From: Streptomyces sp. AJS327
GTDB taxonomy: Bacteria; Actinomycetota; Actinomycetes; Streptomycetales; Streptomycetaceae
Length of the DNA stretch: 64,000 nt
Reading direction: 5' to 3'
NCBI RefSeq assembly: GCF_013450295.1
Contig: NZ_SKBR01000001.1
Span: 1,686,501-1,750,500 of the forward strand
The position numbers and the translations under genes are program-made. Positions 25,538-33,992 of the stretch are shown one piece after another (position 1 is the first letter of the stretch; every line of letters begins with the position of its first letter). The notes below the pieces were generated by a model. That model was not told where the DNA came from and did no database searches. It saw only the letters and a list, made by a program, of their open reading frames with translations.

Positions 25538-25801
25538 CGGCCGCGGAACTCCGTACGGCGGGGTGACGGACCCCCGCTCGCTCGCCACACCCCGGCAGGA
25601 GCCGCACCTCACGCGCGGCGCGTGCCCTGCCGGGGCCGTGGCATGTCCTCGCGCGCCCGTGGGGACATGATCCTTGCCGGGAGGGGCGTCGTGGCCACTG
25701 CCCCCATCACGGCACTGACCCCGAGCACCCCGAGCACCCGTCAGGGGACATCCGCGTCCCCGTGACCCGCCTGCCCGAATGCGCGGGGCGCCTCCCCGGG
25801 G

Positions 25802-27289
25802 TCAGGCGCGCCGCTCGACGCGGCCCGCGGGCACGGGCTCGGGGGCGCCGTGCGTAGCGCCGTCCCCTGTGGACGTCGGCCGCTGGCGCGGGATGAGGGA
25901 GGCGATCGCCAGTGCCAGCACGGCGGCGCCGGCGCCGATGGCCATCACCGTCCGGAACCCGTTCTGCGAAGCGACCTCGGCCGGGCCGAAGCTGACGGTC
26001 ATCTGGGAGAGCACCACACCGGCCAGAGCGCTGGAGGCCGAGGTGCCGATGGCCCGCATCAGCGTGTTGAGGCTGTTGGCGGCGGCGGTCTCGGAGACCG
26101 GGACGGCGCTCATGACCAGGGCGGGCATCGCCCCGTACGCCAGTCCGACACCGGCCCCGATGACGCAGGAGGCCAGCACGAGCTGCCAGATCTGCGACAT
26201 CAGGAACATGTTGAGCACGTAGCCGGCGGCGACCGTGACGGCACCCACCATCAGGGTCACCCTCGGCCCCTGGGCCCGGGAGATCCGTGCGGAGAAGGGC
26301 GCCATGGCCATCATGACCAGGCCCTGTGGGGCGAGTACCAGACCGGAGACGAGCAGCGACTGGCCCAGACCGTAGCCGGTGGCCTCGGGCAGCTGGAGCA
26401 GCTGGGGCAGCACCAGGGACATGGCGAACATCGAGAAGCCGAACGACATCGACGCCAGGTTGGTGAACAGCACCTGCCGACGGGCGGCGACCCGCAGGTC
26501 CACCAGGGCGTGCGAGGTGCGCAGTTGGTGGGCGCCCCAGACGAGCAGCACCAGGGCGCCGACGACGAACAGGCCGAGCGTCGTGTCGCTGGTCCAGCCC
26601 CAGGCGGCGCCCTTGGAGATGGCGAGCAGCAGACAGACCAGCGCGGCCGAGAGACCGAGCGCGCCGACGAGGTCGAAGCGGCCCCCGGTCCGCACCCGCG
26701 ACTCCGGAACCAGGCTGACGACGAGCACGGTGGCCAGGGCACCGGCGACGGTGGAGACCCAGAACAGCACGTGCCAGTCGAAGTGGTCGGCGATCAGCGC
26801 GGCGGAGGGCAGCCCGAGGGCGCCGCCGACGCCGAGCGAGGCGCTCATCACCGCGGTCGCGGAGGCGAGCTTCTCGGCCGGCAGCTCATCGCGCATGATG
26901 CTGATGCCGACCGGGATCACGCCCGCGGACAGCCCTTGCAGAGCGCGTCCGATGATCATCGGCGCGAGGGAGTCGGAGAGCGCGCACACCACCGATCCGG
27001 CGGTCAGCAGCACCAGGCTGACCAGCAGCATGCGGCGCTTGCCGTGCATGTCTCCGAGACGGCCGACGACCGGGGTGGCGACGGCGGAGGCGAGCAGCGT
27101 GGCGGTGACGGCCCACGTGGCGTCGGAGGGCGCGGCGTCGAGCAGCTCGGGCAGCTGCGGTACCAGGGGGATGACCAGGGTCTGCATCAGCGAGACCACG
27201 ATTCCCGCGAAGGCCAGCACCGCCACGACGGCGTTCGCCCGGGCCGCGACCTTCCCGGTGTCGGCGGGCGCGTTGGGGGCGTCGGGCAT
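25802..27289 (-). CDS. MFS multidrug exporter (DHA2/EmrB-type)
   Basis: 495 residues from ATG 27289, with GGAGG at 9 bases. It is a polytopic major-facilitator protein with the loop 2-3 motif GRLGDMHGKRRML and the motif C-like GVGGALGLPSAALI of drug/proton antiporters; around 13-14 helices fit the DHA2 class. It lies divergent from a TetR gene with a palindromic operator between them, a classic arrangement for a repressed drug-efflux pump. The substrate is unknown. It could export an endogenous metabolite or a xenobiotic. Confidence 0.92.
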   Translation of the reverse strand: MPDAPNAPADTGKVAARANAVVAVLAFAGIVVSLMQTLVIPLVPQLPELLDAAPSDATWAVTATLLASAVATPVVGRLGDMHGKRRMLLVSLVLLTAGSVVCALSDSLAPMIIGRALQGLSAGVIPVGISIMRDELPAEKLASATAVMSASLGVGGALGLPSAALIADHFDWHVLFWVSTVAGALATVLVVSLVPESRVRTGGRFDLVGALGLSAALVCLLLAISKGAAWGWTSDTTLGLFVVGALVLLVWGAHQLRTSHALVDLRVAARRQVLFTNLASMSFGFSMFAMSLVLPQLLQLPEATGYGLGQSLLVSGLVLAPQGLVMMAMAPFSARISRAQGPRVTLMVGAVTVAAGYVLNMFLMSQIWQLVLASCVIGAGVGLAYGAMPALVMSAVPVSETAAANSLNTLMRAIGTSASSALAGVVLSQMTVSFGPAEVASQNGFRTVMAIGAGAAVLALAIASLIPRQRPTSTGDGATHGAPEPVPAGRVERRA

Positions 27290-27334
27290 GGGAAGGGGCC
27301 TCCGTCTGGACAAGTGGGACGATGAGCGACAGAC

Positions 27335-27360
27335 TTTTAAATCAAGTCGTTGAATTAAAA
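27335..27360. promoter_or_regulatory. Predicted TetR operator in MFS/TetR divergent promoter
   Basis: A 26-bp near-perfect palindrome: arms TTTTAAATCAA and TTGAATTAAAA around GTCG, with 10 of 11 arm positions pairing. It stands out as A/T-rich in very GC-rich DNA and lies 46 bases upstream of the MFS start, where it would cover that promoter. Confidence 0.8.
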
Positions 27361-27598
27361 TGTAGGGCGGTGGAACACGCCCGGTCAAGCGCCGCCCGGG
27401 ACGACAGGAGGCAGCGATGCCCGATCCGCGAAACGCGTCCCGCCCCCGCCCCCAGACGCGGGGACCCCGGCCCGCGGCCCGCGGCCTCGGTAGTCTGGAA
27501 CGCCGCGGCGCCCACCCACGACGAGGACGAGTGGGCCACGGGTGGCACGGGGGACGGGCCACCCCACCGCGGCGCGACGTCCCGGAGCGGTGAGGCCA

Positions 27599-28243
27599 GT
27601 GACCAGTAGAAGCGTGCGCGAGGAGAAGGTCGAGGCGACCAGGGAGGCCATCCTCACGGCGGCGGAGCGCCTCTTCGCCGAACACGGCGTCTACAACGTC
27701 TCCAACCGACAGATCAGCGACGCCGCCGGTCAGGGCAACACCGCCGCGGTCAACTACCACTTCGGCGGCAAGACCGACCTCGTGCGAGCGATCTCCCGGC
27801 GGCACACCGAACAGATCGAGCTGATCCGCGCCCGGCTGGTCGCGGAGAGCAGGGGATCCACGGTGCTGCGGGACTGGGTGGCGTGCATGGTCCGCCCCGT
27901 GACCGAGCATCTGGACGGCCTGGGCAGCCCCACCTGGTACGCCCGGTTCAACGCCCAGGTCACAGCCGACCCCGCGCTCTACGAGACCATCGCCGCCGAA
28001 CCCGCCGCCGCTCCCGCACTCCAGACGCTGCTCGACGGCCTCAACGCCTGCCTGCCCGACCTCCCCCCGACGGTCCAGGCGGCCCGGGGCGTGATGGCCC
28101 GGCACCTCATCGTCCAGATGTGCGTCGAGCGCGAACGCGGCCTCGCCGGAGGGGAGTCCTACCCGCCCTCCGTCTGGACGGACACGGCCGAGCTGCTCAT
28201 CGACGCGCTCACCGGCCTGTGGAACGCACCGGCGACCGGATAG
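27599..28243 (+). CDS. TetR/AcrR-family transcriptional regulator
   Basis: 214 residues from GTG 27599. The N-terminal HTH (about residues 10-57) reads EATREAILTAAERLFAEHG, then VSNRQISDAAGQGNTAAVNYHFGGKTDLV, typical of TetR repressors. The C-terminal ligand domain (about 70-214) shows helical character and no specific signature. It is divergent from the MFS exporter with an A/T-rich palindrome between them, so it probably represses the exporter and itself, with the exported compound or a relative as inducer. Confidence 0.92.
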   Translation: MTSRSVREEKVEATREAILTAAERLFAEHGVYNVSNRQISDAAGQGNTAAVNYHFGGKTDLVRAISRRHTEQIELIRARLVAESRGSTVLRDWVACMVRPVTEHLDGLGSPTWYARFNAQVTADPALYETIAAEPAAAPALQTLLDGLNACLPDLPPTVQAARGVMARHLIVQMCVERERGLAGGESYPPSVWTDTAELLIDALTGLWNAPATG

Positions 28244-28742
28244 CCCTGCCAGCACCCCCCGCCCCCCGAACCCGGCCCGCCGGCCAGCCCGGTTCAGCCG
28301 CCTCCCGGCGCGCGGTGGAAGTTGCCGGCCCATCTCCGCGATGGGGAGGTGCGCTGGAGGCCCGCGCGGACGACCTTCGACGGGTTCGGGGCGACGTGTC
28401 GAGGGCGGTCCCCACTCCACGGGAGCAGACCCGCGTGTATGGCTCCGATGGACACCGGCCCCAGCGGTTCCCTTTTGGGGAAACCGCTGTCCTGGACGAT
28501 CAACGCGCCGTCCGCACCGCCGAATTGAACGCCTTCCAACGGTTCGCCCGCCCCTACGAACGCCGCGCCACCGTCATCGACGCCTTCTTCGACCTCGCAC
28601 ACCATCATCGTCGTCCGCGGCCTGATCCGACGAGCATGGACAACCCACCGCTGGGACGAACGCCCGAACCGCCGAGCATGACCCCACGCCTATCCGCGCG
28701 ACTTACAAGTCGACACACCCGTCCGGGCGGGCGACTGACGCC
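28244..28742. other. Gene-poor region with IS debris
   Basis: About 500 bases without an intact gene. It contains a hairpin at 28463-28488 (AGCGGTTCCC / GGGAAACCGCT with one mismatch) and the transposase C-terminal remnant at 28522-28681. Confidence 0.6.
28522..28681 (+). pseudogene. Transposase C-terminal remnant, frameshifted
   Basis: The reading starts ELNAFQRFARPYERRATVID and continues AFFDLAH, then must change frame near 28600 to continue IIVVRGLIRRAWTTHRWDER and end at the TGA at 28679-28681. This resembles the conserved C-terminus of Streptomyces IS5-type transposases. The N-terminal catalytic part is absent. The same ending occurs in inverted orientation at 30171-30230. Confidence 0.65.
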
Positions 28743-29879
28743 TCAACCGATATCGTCCGCCACCGTGGCGAGCCGATCCACCATCGCCTGGTAGTGGGTC
28801 AGGCCTCGATCGACCCAGCACTGGGCGGACTCCCGCGCCGTCCTGTCGTGAGTGCCCGGCCGATCCCCCACTCCCCGGTTCACCATGATGTCGACTAGTT
28901 CCGCGAGGTAGTCACCAGACACCTCCCGCTCGTAGTAGCCGGTGAGGGCGAGCAGGGCGTCCAGAGGGTGTCCGTACGGCGCTCCGACGTCGAGCAAGAA
29001 GCGGACCTGGTTCTTCAGCACGCGCAGGTCCTCCTCGTAACCGTACGGAAGGCGCCTGACGAGTGAGTCCACACTCGCGTTTCTGAGTTCCCGGCCGACC
29101 GCTCCCCGCTCGACAAGCCGCTGCACCTCCCGCTCCGGGTACGGCCACGACCTGACGGCCAGATCCAGCAGGGTCTTGCCCCCGGTGTTGACAGCGTTGG
29201 TCTCCGCGCCCGCGTCGAGCAGGGACCACAGGACGGCCCGGTGCTCCTCGCCTCCGATCCGCCGGGAGACGGGGGTCGGACGGCCGGTGCTGGCGGCCGC
29301 CGCGAACTGCGGCGCGTTTCCGAACGCCAGTTGGGCACGCGGATCGGCACGCGCCGCCACGGCGTGGTGCAGAGGTGTCGCGCCGTGTTCGTCGACAGCG
29401 CTGACGTTTGCGCCGTCGCTGATCGCGGCGCGTAGCACTGTCGGATCTCCCGCGGCGGCGGCCAGCAGCAGGGCGCGGTCGCCCACCTCCGGCGTGCCGA
29501 CAGGCTGAAGCTGAAGGATCGCGAAAGCCAGCTCCTGATTCGGCGGAGCCGCACTGACCAGCGTCACGAACCTCGCCCCAGGCAGATGCGCCGCCACGTG
29601 GCCCAAGTAGGCGTCCTCCTCGAAGTCCTCCCATACGACGTCTATCGGGCCGAAGGCAGTACCGATCAGCAAGTGCGCGACAGCGCGACGCCGCGGCGAG
29701 CGTATGCGTGTCAGGACAGCCGCTCTCTCGCTGTCACGGTGCGCGGCCACATGGTCGTCCTCGCTGTCCTGCCCGTCCGCCCCGCCTTCGTCGTCTTCGA
29801 AGTCCTCGTCGTCCTCTAGATCGAGCTCCTGGTTGAGCTCCGCCAACGTCTCTTCGCAGTCGAGGTCTTCACCGAGCAC
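28743..29879 (-). CDS. Ankyrin-repeat-containing protein (probably lacking its original 5' end)
   Basis: 378 residues from GTG 29879. A very acidic N-terminal stretch (ELDLEDDEDFEDDEGG) is followed by at least two to three ankyrin-type units: GDRALLLAAAAGDPTVLRAA, ISDGANVSAVDEHGATPLHH and LLDAGAETNAVNTGGKTLLD. The C-terminal third is helical. Ankyrin proteins mediate protein binding; the partner here is unknown. The frame stays open upstream of 29879 to about 30025 (CECCPFGVVGTAASFYEAL) but has no start codon there. A plausible native start, MGFDELLQCLAEAESG, lies in another frame at 30139. Either translation begins at 29879 or the gene is broken. Confidence 0.6.
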   Translation of the reverse strand: MLGEDLDCEETLAELNQELDLEDDEDFEDDEGGADGQDSEDDHVAAHRDSERAAVLTRIRSPRRRAVAHLLIGTAFGPIDVVWEDFEEDAYLGHVAAHLPGARFVTLVSAAPPNQELAFAILQLQPVGTPEVGDRALLLAAAAGDPTVLRAAISDGANVSAVDEHGATPLHHAVAARADPRAQLAFGNAPQFAAAASTGRPTPVSRRIGGEEHRAVLWSLLDAGAETNAVNTGGKTLLDLAVRSWPYPEREVQRLVERGAVGRELRNASVDSLVRRLPYGYEEDLRVLKNQVRFLLDVGAPYGHPLDALLALTGYYEREVSGDYLAELVDIMVNRGVGDRPGTHDRTARESAQCWVDRGLTHYQAMVDRLATVADDIG

Positions 29880-30139
29880 GTCCAGCGCCTCGTAGAAGGA
29901 CGCGGCGGTCCCGACGACGCCGAAAGGACAGCACTCGCACTCTTCGTCGCCAGCAGCCGCGTTCGCCCTTTCGGTGGTCTCAGCCGGATCGCCGAGAATT
30001 TCGCGAGCTCCGCTGTGCCTGTGCCGGAATCATCCCCAGGGAGGTACGTCACGACCAGGAACCGCCCACCGGTCAGCTCTGGTCGCAGGTTTCCTGACTC
30101 AGCCTCGGCAAGGCACTGCAACAGTTCGTCAAAGCCCAT
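29880..30139 (-). pseudogene. Out-of-frame 5' part of the ankyrin-repeat gene
   Basis: From ATG 30139 the frame reads MGFDELLQCLAEAESGN, then LTGGRFLVVTYLPGDDSG, which looks like a real protein start. Soon afterwards (about 30010-30035) the protein-like reading continues in the ankyrin frame (GAREILGDPAETTERANAAA). A single-base frameshift or sequencing error there would join both parts into one gene, 28743-30139. No good Shine-Dalgarno precedes 30139. Confidence 0.5.
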
Positions 30140-30170
30140 GGCGGCAGTCTGGCGGCCAGCACTGACATGG

Positions 30171-30230
30171 CAGCCGCAAGAGGTCGGCGGTTCCGGCGTT
30201 CGTCCCAGCGGTGAGTCGTCCACGCCTGTC
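30171..30230 (-). pseudogene. Second transposase C-terminal remnant, inverted
   Basis: On the minus strand this reads AWTTHRWDERRNRRPLAAAM. It matches the end of the remnant at 28629-28677 at 42 of 49 bases, in opposite orientation. Nothing of the upstream transposase is recognisable. Confidence 0.65.
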
Positions 30231-30438
30231 AGCTCTAGTTGCGCACCAGAGGGGTTCGGGTAGCCCTGATGACAGAGCGGGTACAGGCATCCCTAGTGAT
30301 CACAGAGCGTCGCGACTCGATGATGACCACGGTGCGCCCGTCGAGTTACCGAGGCCCCCTCTGCCCCCAATCTGCGTGACCTCTTAGTCCCACAACGAGT
30401 CGACGCCGCGAGGTCATTCGAAGGAGGGCACGTGTTAT

Positions 30439-30882
30439 CTACTCGTCGGAGCGGTACCAGTCTTCTCCCATGGTGGAACAGCCGAGGCAGTAGTCCAGAT
30501 AGTGCTCCAGTGATTCTGCTGCCACGTAACGGTCGTCGGACTCATGATCCCAGACGTAGACCTGAGGGTCTTCAGAGAGTGAATTGAAGGAAACTGGTCG
30601 CCGCCTCCGTTGTCGCCGAAGAAGACCATGCAGTCAAAGGGGGTGTACAGCTGGGCGAACTCCGTTCTCTTCCGGAAGTGTTCGTTGTCGGCGGAGATCC
30701 TCCGCGCCCCAGACGACGTCTGTTCCGTAGCCATCTACCACGCCGTTCGTCTCGAAAAGCAGACTCCGTAATGCCTCGGAGCCGGGCTCGACGAGCCGGT
30801 TTTCCGCTTCGTTCACCGCCTCCACGTCTGCTGGTCGCAGAGGGTCACGTCGCTGTTCAGTCGTGGAATGTGCTCGCGCCAC
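30439..30882 (-). pseudogene. SMI1/KNR4 (SUKH) family gene broken by two frame changes
   Basis: Three successive reading frames give one coherent SUKH-like protein. First RPADVEAVNEAENRLVEPGS and LLFETNGVVDGYGTDVVWG (to about 30705), then ISADNEHFRKRTEF and CMVFFGDNGGGDQF (to about 30595), then EDPQVYVWDHESDDRYVAAE and LEHYLDYCLG, ending at the TAG at 30439-30441. The FFGDNGGGDQF and VWDHESDDR motifs are the hallmarks of the SMI1/KNR4 superfamily, whose bacterial members are often immunity proteins against nuclease toxins. No toxin gene is seen beside it. The breaks could be true decay or sequence errors. Confidence 0.75.
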
Positions 30883-31675
30883 ACCTGGTCCTCCCTGACT
30901 GTCGCGCTTGTTAACCGCCCGGGAATCTGCTGACGGGAGCTAGCCTGCTCCAGGGGGCCAGTGCCCGAATCTGTCATCCAACCTCGGCGAGTTCACTTCC
31001 CTGGGAGTGAAAAGCCTGGGATGTCTTCACAACACTTGCTTTCCTATTGCGTGATGCTCAGTCGTGCGCTGCGCGCCGGTTCCGCGCTATCGGGGTTGCC
31101 TTGGCCGTCGTGTGTTCCGCGGGCCGGAGGCCGAACGGCGGGCGTCAGGCTGAGAGCGCCGTGTGGGCCCACGAGACGGCCACAGCGTCTCCGAGCGATA
31201 CTCATGGGGTTGTCGGCAGGTGTGGAGCGCCGTGGCTGTGATGCGCTTGCGGGTCTGGAACGAGATCGCTGAGACGACCGGTACCCAACCCTGGAGCGCT
31301 TAGGACGTCGTGAGTTGACCCGCCGGGGTTCCGAACTCGCCTCGCAGCGCCCCGCCCCTGCGGGTTCACGTGGAGGGAAGCGTGCTCCGGCTCCGCCGCC
31401 GAGGACGGCGTCAACCTGGAGATCGTCAACGTCCTCTTCCTGAGGCGCAAGACAGCTGTACGGCATCTTGGCCATACGTACCGGTAGTTGGGCATCCGAT
31501 CGCGGACTGGCCCGTGACGCCCGTGCCTTCGGGAAACTCCTTCGCCGATACCCAGGGCGCCGACGCCGGGGGCCCCTCCTCCGCCCGGCTGTCCGCCACA
31601 TCGACCAGGCCGCCGGGTCCGCCGAGGTTCGGAGCTTGCTGCCGCCTCGCGCGGTCCCGGCCCAGGGGTTTCGGG
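30883..31675. other. Gene-poor region with regulator remnant
   Basis: About 790 bases without an intact gene. Short open frames at 30961-31272 and 31047-31241 have no family features. The only recognisable content is the LAL HTH remnant at 31389-31513. Confidence 0.55.
31389..31513 (+). pseudogene. Remnant of a LAL/LuxR regulator HTH with internal stop
   Basis: One frame reads AAEDGVNLEIVNVLFLRRKT, then AVRHLGHTYR, a TAG at 31485-31487, then LGIRSRTGP. It aligns with the LuxR HTH of the two LAL proteins at the left of the window (ILFVTVKTVEWHLSQVYRKL, GIASRAEL), with the lysine codon of YRKLG replaced by the stop. Upstream sequence to about 31300 (REL-TRRGSELAS) may belong to the same relic. 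Confidence 0.65.
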
Positions 31676-33910
31676 TCAGTGAGTGGGTGGGTTTTCGGGA
31701 GCATGCTTCGAGGTGTCGACGAGTGTCTGGCCCGTGTCCTGCTCATGTCGGTCGTCCTCCGGCTCGGCTGCCCGGGCCTCCACCGAGGTTCTTCCGGAGG
31801 TGGGTCGGCGCTTCCCCGGTTGCCACCAAGCCCAGTGGCCCAGGATCGCCATCGTCGCAGGTACGAGCACCATCCGGATGACTGTGGCGTCGATGATCAC
31901 TGCTGCGGCCAGGCCGACTCCGATGATTTTGATGAGCGTGTCGGGAACCGCGACAAAGCTCAGGAAGACGCACGTCATGATGGCGGCCGCAGCGGTGATG
32001 ACCCCGGCGGTAGAGGACAGGCCCTCGATGACCGCCTGCCGAGGGCCGCGTGTCCTGTCGTAGGCTTCCCGAACGCTGGAGAGCAGGAAGACCTCGTAGT
32101 CCATGGACAGTCCGAAGAGTACCGCGAACATGAGCATCGGCACTGGTGAGGCGATCGGTACGGTCTTGTCGACGCCGATCAGGTCCAGCCCCCAGCCCCA
32201 CTGGAACATCGCGGTGACAACGCCGAAGGAGACACCGATCGACAGCAGTGCCATGAAGGCCGCTTTGAGGGCGACCACGGGGGCACGGAACATGGCGACC
32301 AGCAGGAGGGTTCCGGCCCCGACCACGGCGAGCACGACCCACGCCAGTCGTTCGGCGATCACGTCCGTCATGTCGATCTGAAGAGCCGTGGAACCACCGA
32401 CCAGCGCTTCGCCACCGGTGCTGGCGAGCGCCCGGGGAGCGGTGTCGTCCCGGATCCGGTGGACCAGGGAGCTGACGTCTTCGTCCTGGGGCGCGTGTTT
32501 CGGTACGACGGTGAGGAGTGCTGCCTGGCCGTTCTCACTGTGCTGAGGCAGTGTCACTTGAGCGACCTCGGGGTCCTTGCCCAGCGCCGCGCTGAGCTTC
32601 TCGGCGCCGCCTTTCTCCGCCCCCGTCACCGTGACGACCAGGGGCGCGTTCCAACCGGGGCCGAAGTTCTCGGCGATGAGGTCATACGCCTTACGCTGGG
32701 TGAGTTCGGGCGGCTGGGTGCCGTCGTCGGGGTTCCCGAGCCGCAGTGAAAGCAAGGGTGCGGAGAGGGCGAGCAGCACGACCGTCGCGGAACAGGCGTA
32801 GACGACGCGGTTGCGGTACACGTGGCCGCCCAGACGGCCGGCCCGGGTGTCGGCATGCCCACCCCGGGCATGGCTTGCCTCGCTGACGGGCCGGGTGGGC
32901 CGCAGCCGTGGCAGGGGCAACGAGTTCACGCGGTGTCCGAGCAGCCCGAGTAGCGCGGGCAGGAGTGTCAGCGCTGCGACCATCATGACGGCCACGGTGA
33001 TGGCGGCTGCGATGCCCATGGCGCCCACGAACGGGATGCCAGCCAGGTTGAGTCCGAGGATCGCGATGACCACAGTCCCGCCAGCGAACACCACAGCGTG
33101 TCCGGCGACCGCCGAGGCGTGCCCGGCAGCATCGGGCGGACTCTCGCCGTTGGCCAGGTTGTTCCGGAACCGGCTCAGGATGAACAGTGCGTAGTCGATT
33201 CCTGCGCCGAGCCCGAGCATCGTGGCGATGATCGGCGCGGATGTCGGGATGGCCATGATCGATCCGACCAGAAGTACCAGCGCGGTGCCGGCCAGGATGC
33301 CGATCGTGGCGACCGCCAGCGGCAACCCGGCGGCCACCAGTGACCCAAACGCGATGATCAGCACGATCAACGCGGCTCCGACGCCGACGAGTTCGGACCC
33401 GCCGGTGGTGGGTTCGGTGCCGAGGTCGATCACCATGCCGCGGAACTCGACGTCGAGTCCCGTGCCGCGCGCCGGATCGGCTGCCTCGTCCAGGCGCTGG
33501 TAGTGCGTGGCGTCGAGGTCGCCCAAGTCCTTGTCGAAGCTGACGTCTGTGATCATGGCCTTGCCGTTCTCGCCGACCACGGGAGCGTTCACCCGGTTGA
33601 CGTCCGACTGGCTCCTGATCCGGTCGAGCATTCGGTTGACCGCGGCGGCACGGCCCGGGCTGTCCAACTCGCCCTCGGGTGCGTGCGCCACGACCTGTGC
33701 GGTGACCGCGCCGACGGACGGGAAGTGGTCCTGTGCCTCGTCCGTGGCCTTCTGTGACTCGACGCCCGGTACCCGGAAGTCGTTGACGAAGGTGCCACCA
33801 GCAGCCTGTCCCAGCCCCAGGAGCGCGATGGTCACCACGAGCCAGGAGGTGATCGTTAACCAGGGGCGTACGGCACATGCCCGGCCGAGGGCATTCAGCA
33901 TGCTGTCCAT
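31676..33910 (-). CDS. MMPL/RND-family membrane transporter
   Basis: 744 residues from ATG 33910. It has two MMPL halves, each with one TM followed by a large extracytoplasmic loop and five or six TM helices. Family motifs include GLGAGIDYALFILSRFRNNL in the first half and FGLSMDYEVFLLSSVREAY in the second (the GxxxDY proton-relay region). Actinomycete MMPL proteins export lipids, siderophores or antibiotics using the proton gradient. It is divergent from a TetR gene and next to the PKS operon, so export of the polyketide or self-protection is plausible but unproven. The frame extends to ATG 33937, but that codon falls inside the palindromic operator, so 33910 is preferred. Confidence 0.9.
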   Translation of the reverse strand: MDSMLNALGRACAVRPWLTITSWLVVTIALLGLGQAAGGTFVNDFRVPGVESQKATDEAQDHFPSVGAVTAQVVAHAPEGELDSPGRAAAVNRMLDRIRSQSDVNRVNAPVVGENGKAMITDVSFDKDLGDLDATHYQRLDEAADPARGTGLDVEFRGMVIDLGTEPTTGGSELVGVGAALIVLIIAFGSLVAAGLPLAVATIGILAGTALVLLVGSIMAIPTSAPIIATMLGLGAGIDYALFILSRFRNNLANGESPPDAAGHASAVAGHAVVFAGGTVVIAILGLNLAGIPFVGAMGIAAAITVAVMMVAALTLLPALLGLLGHRVNSLPLPRLRPTRPVSEASHARGGHADTRAGRLGGHVYRNRVVYACSATVVLLALSAPLLSLRLGNPDDGTQPPELTQRKAYDLIAENFGPGWNAPLVVTVTGAEKGGAEKLSAALGKDPEVAQVTLPQHSENGQAALLTVVPKHAPQDEDVSSLVHRIRDDTAPRALASTGGEALVGGSTALQIDMTDVIAERLAWVVLAVVGAGTLLLVAMFRAPVVALKAAFMALLSIGVSFGVVTAMFQWGWGLDLIGVDKTVPIASPVPMLMFAVLFGLSMDYEVFLLSSVREAYDRTRGPRQAVIEGLSSTAGVITAAAAIMTCVFLSFVAVPDTLIKIIGVGLAAAVIIDATVIRMVLVPATMAILGHWAWWQPGKRRPTSGRTSVEARAAEPEDDRHEQDTGQTLVDTSKHAPENPPTH

Positions 33911-33932
33911 GACGCAATGAAATAGCAGTGAG

Positions 33933-33944
33933 TGCAATATTGCA
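33933..33944. promoter_or_regulatory. Candidate TetR operator between MMPL and TetR genes
   Basis: Perfect 12-bp palindrome TGCAATATTGCA in the divergent promoter, 22 bases upstream of the MMPL start. It is A/T-rich against its surroundings. Confidence 0.6.
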
Positions 33945-33980
33945 AGCAGTGCGAAAATGTATGGGCTGTCGAGGCTCTTG

Positions 33981-33986
33981 TAAAAT
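33981..33986 (+). promoter_or_regulatory. Probable -10 element of a leaderless tetR transcript
   Basis: TAAAAT, preceded by TTG, ends 6 bases before the GTG start of the TetR gene. There is no Shine-Dalgarno, so transcription starting at or near the GTG is likely. The -35 is not clear. Confidence 0.45.
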
Positions 33987-33992
33987 GCAACC

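Noticed and set aside
27883..28794. 303-residue plus-strand frame after the TetR gene
   Set aside because: It overlaps the TetR gene out of frame; only its end carries transposase-like sequence, listed as a remnant.
33911..33937. Upstream ATG 33937 as start of the MMPL gene
   Set aside because: It lies within the palindromic operator and adds no conserved residues; ATG 33910 leads directly into the first membrane helix.
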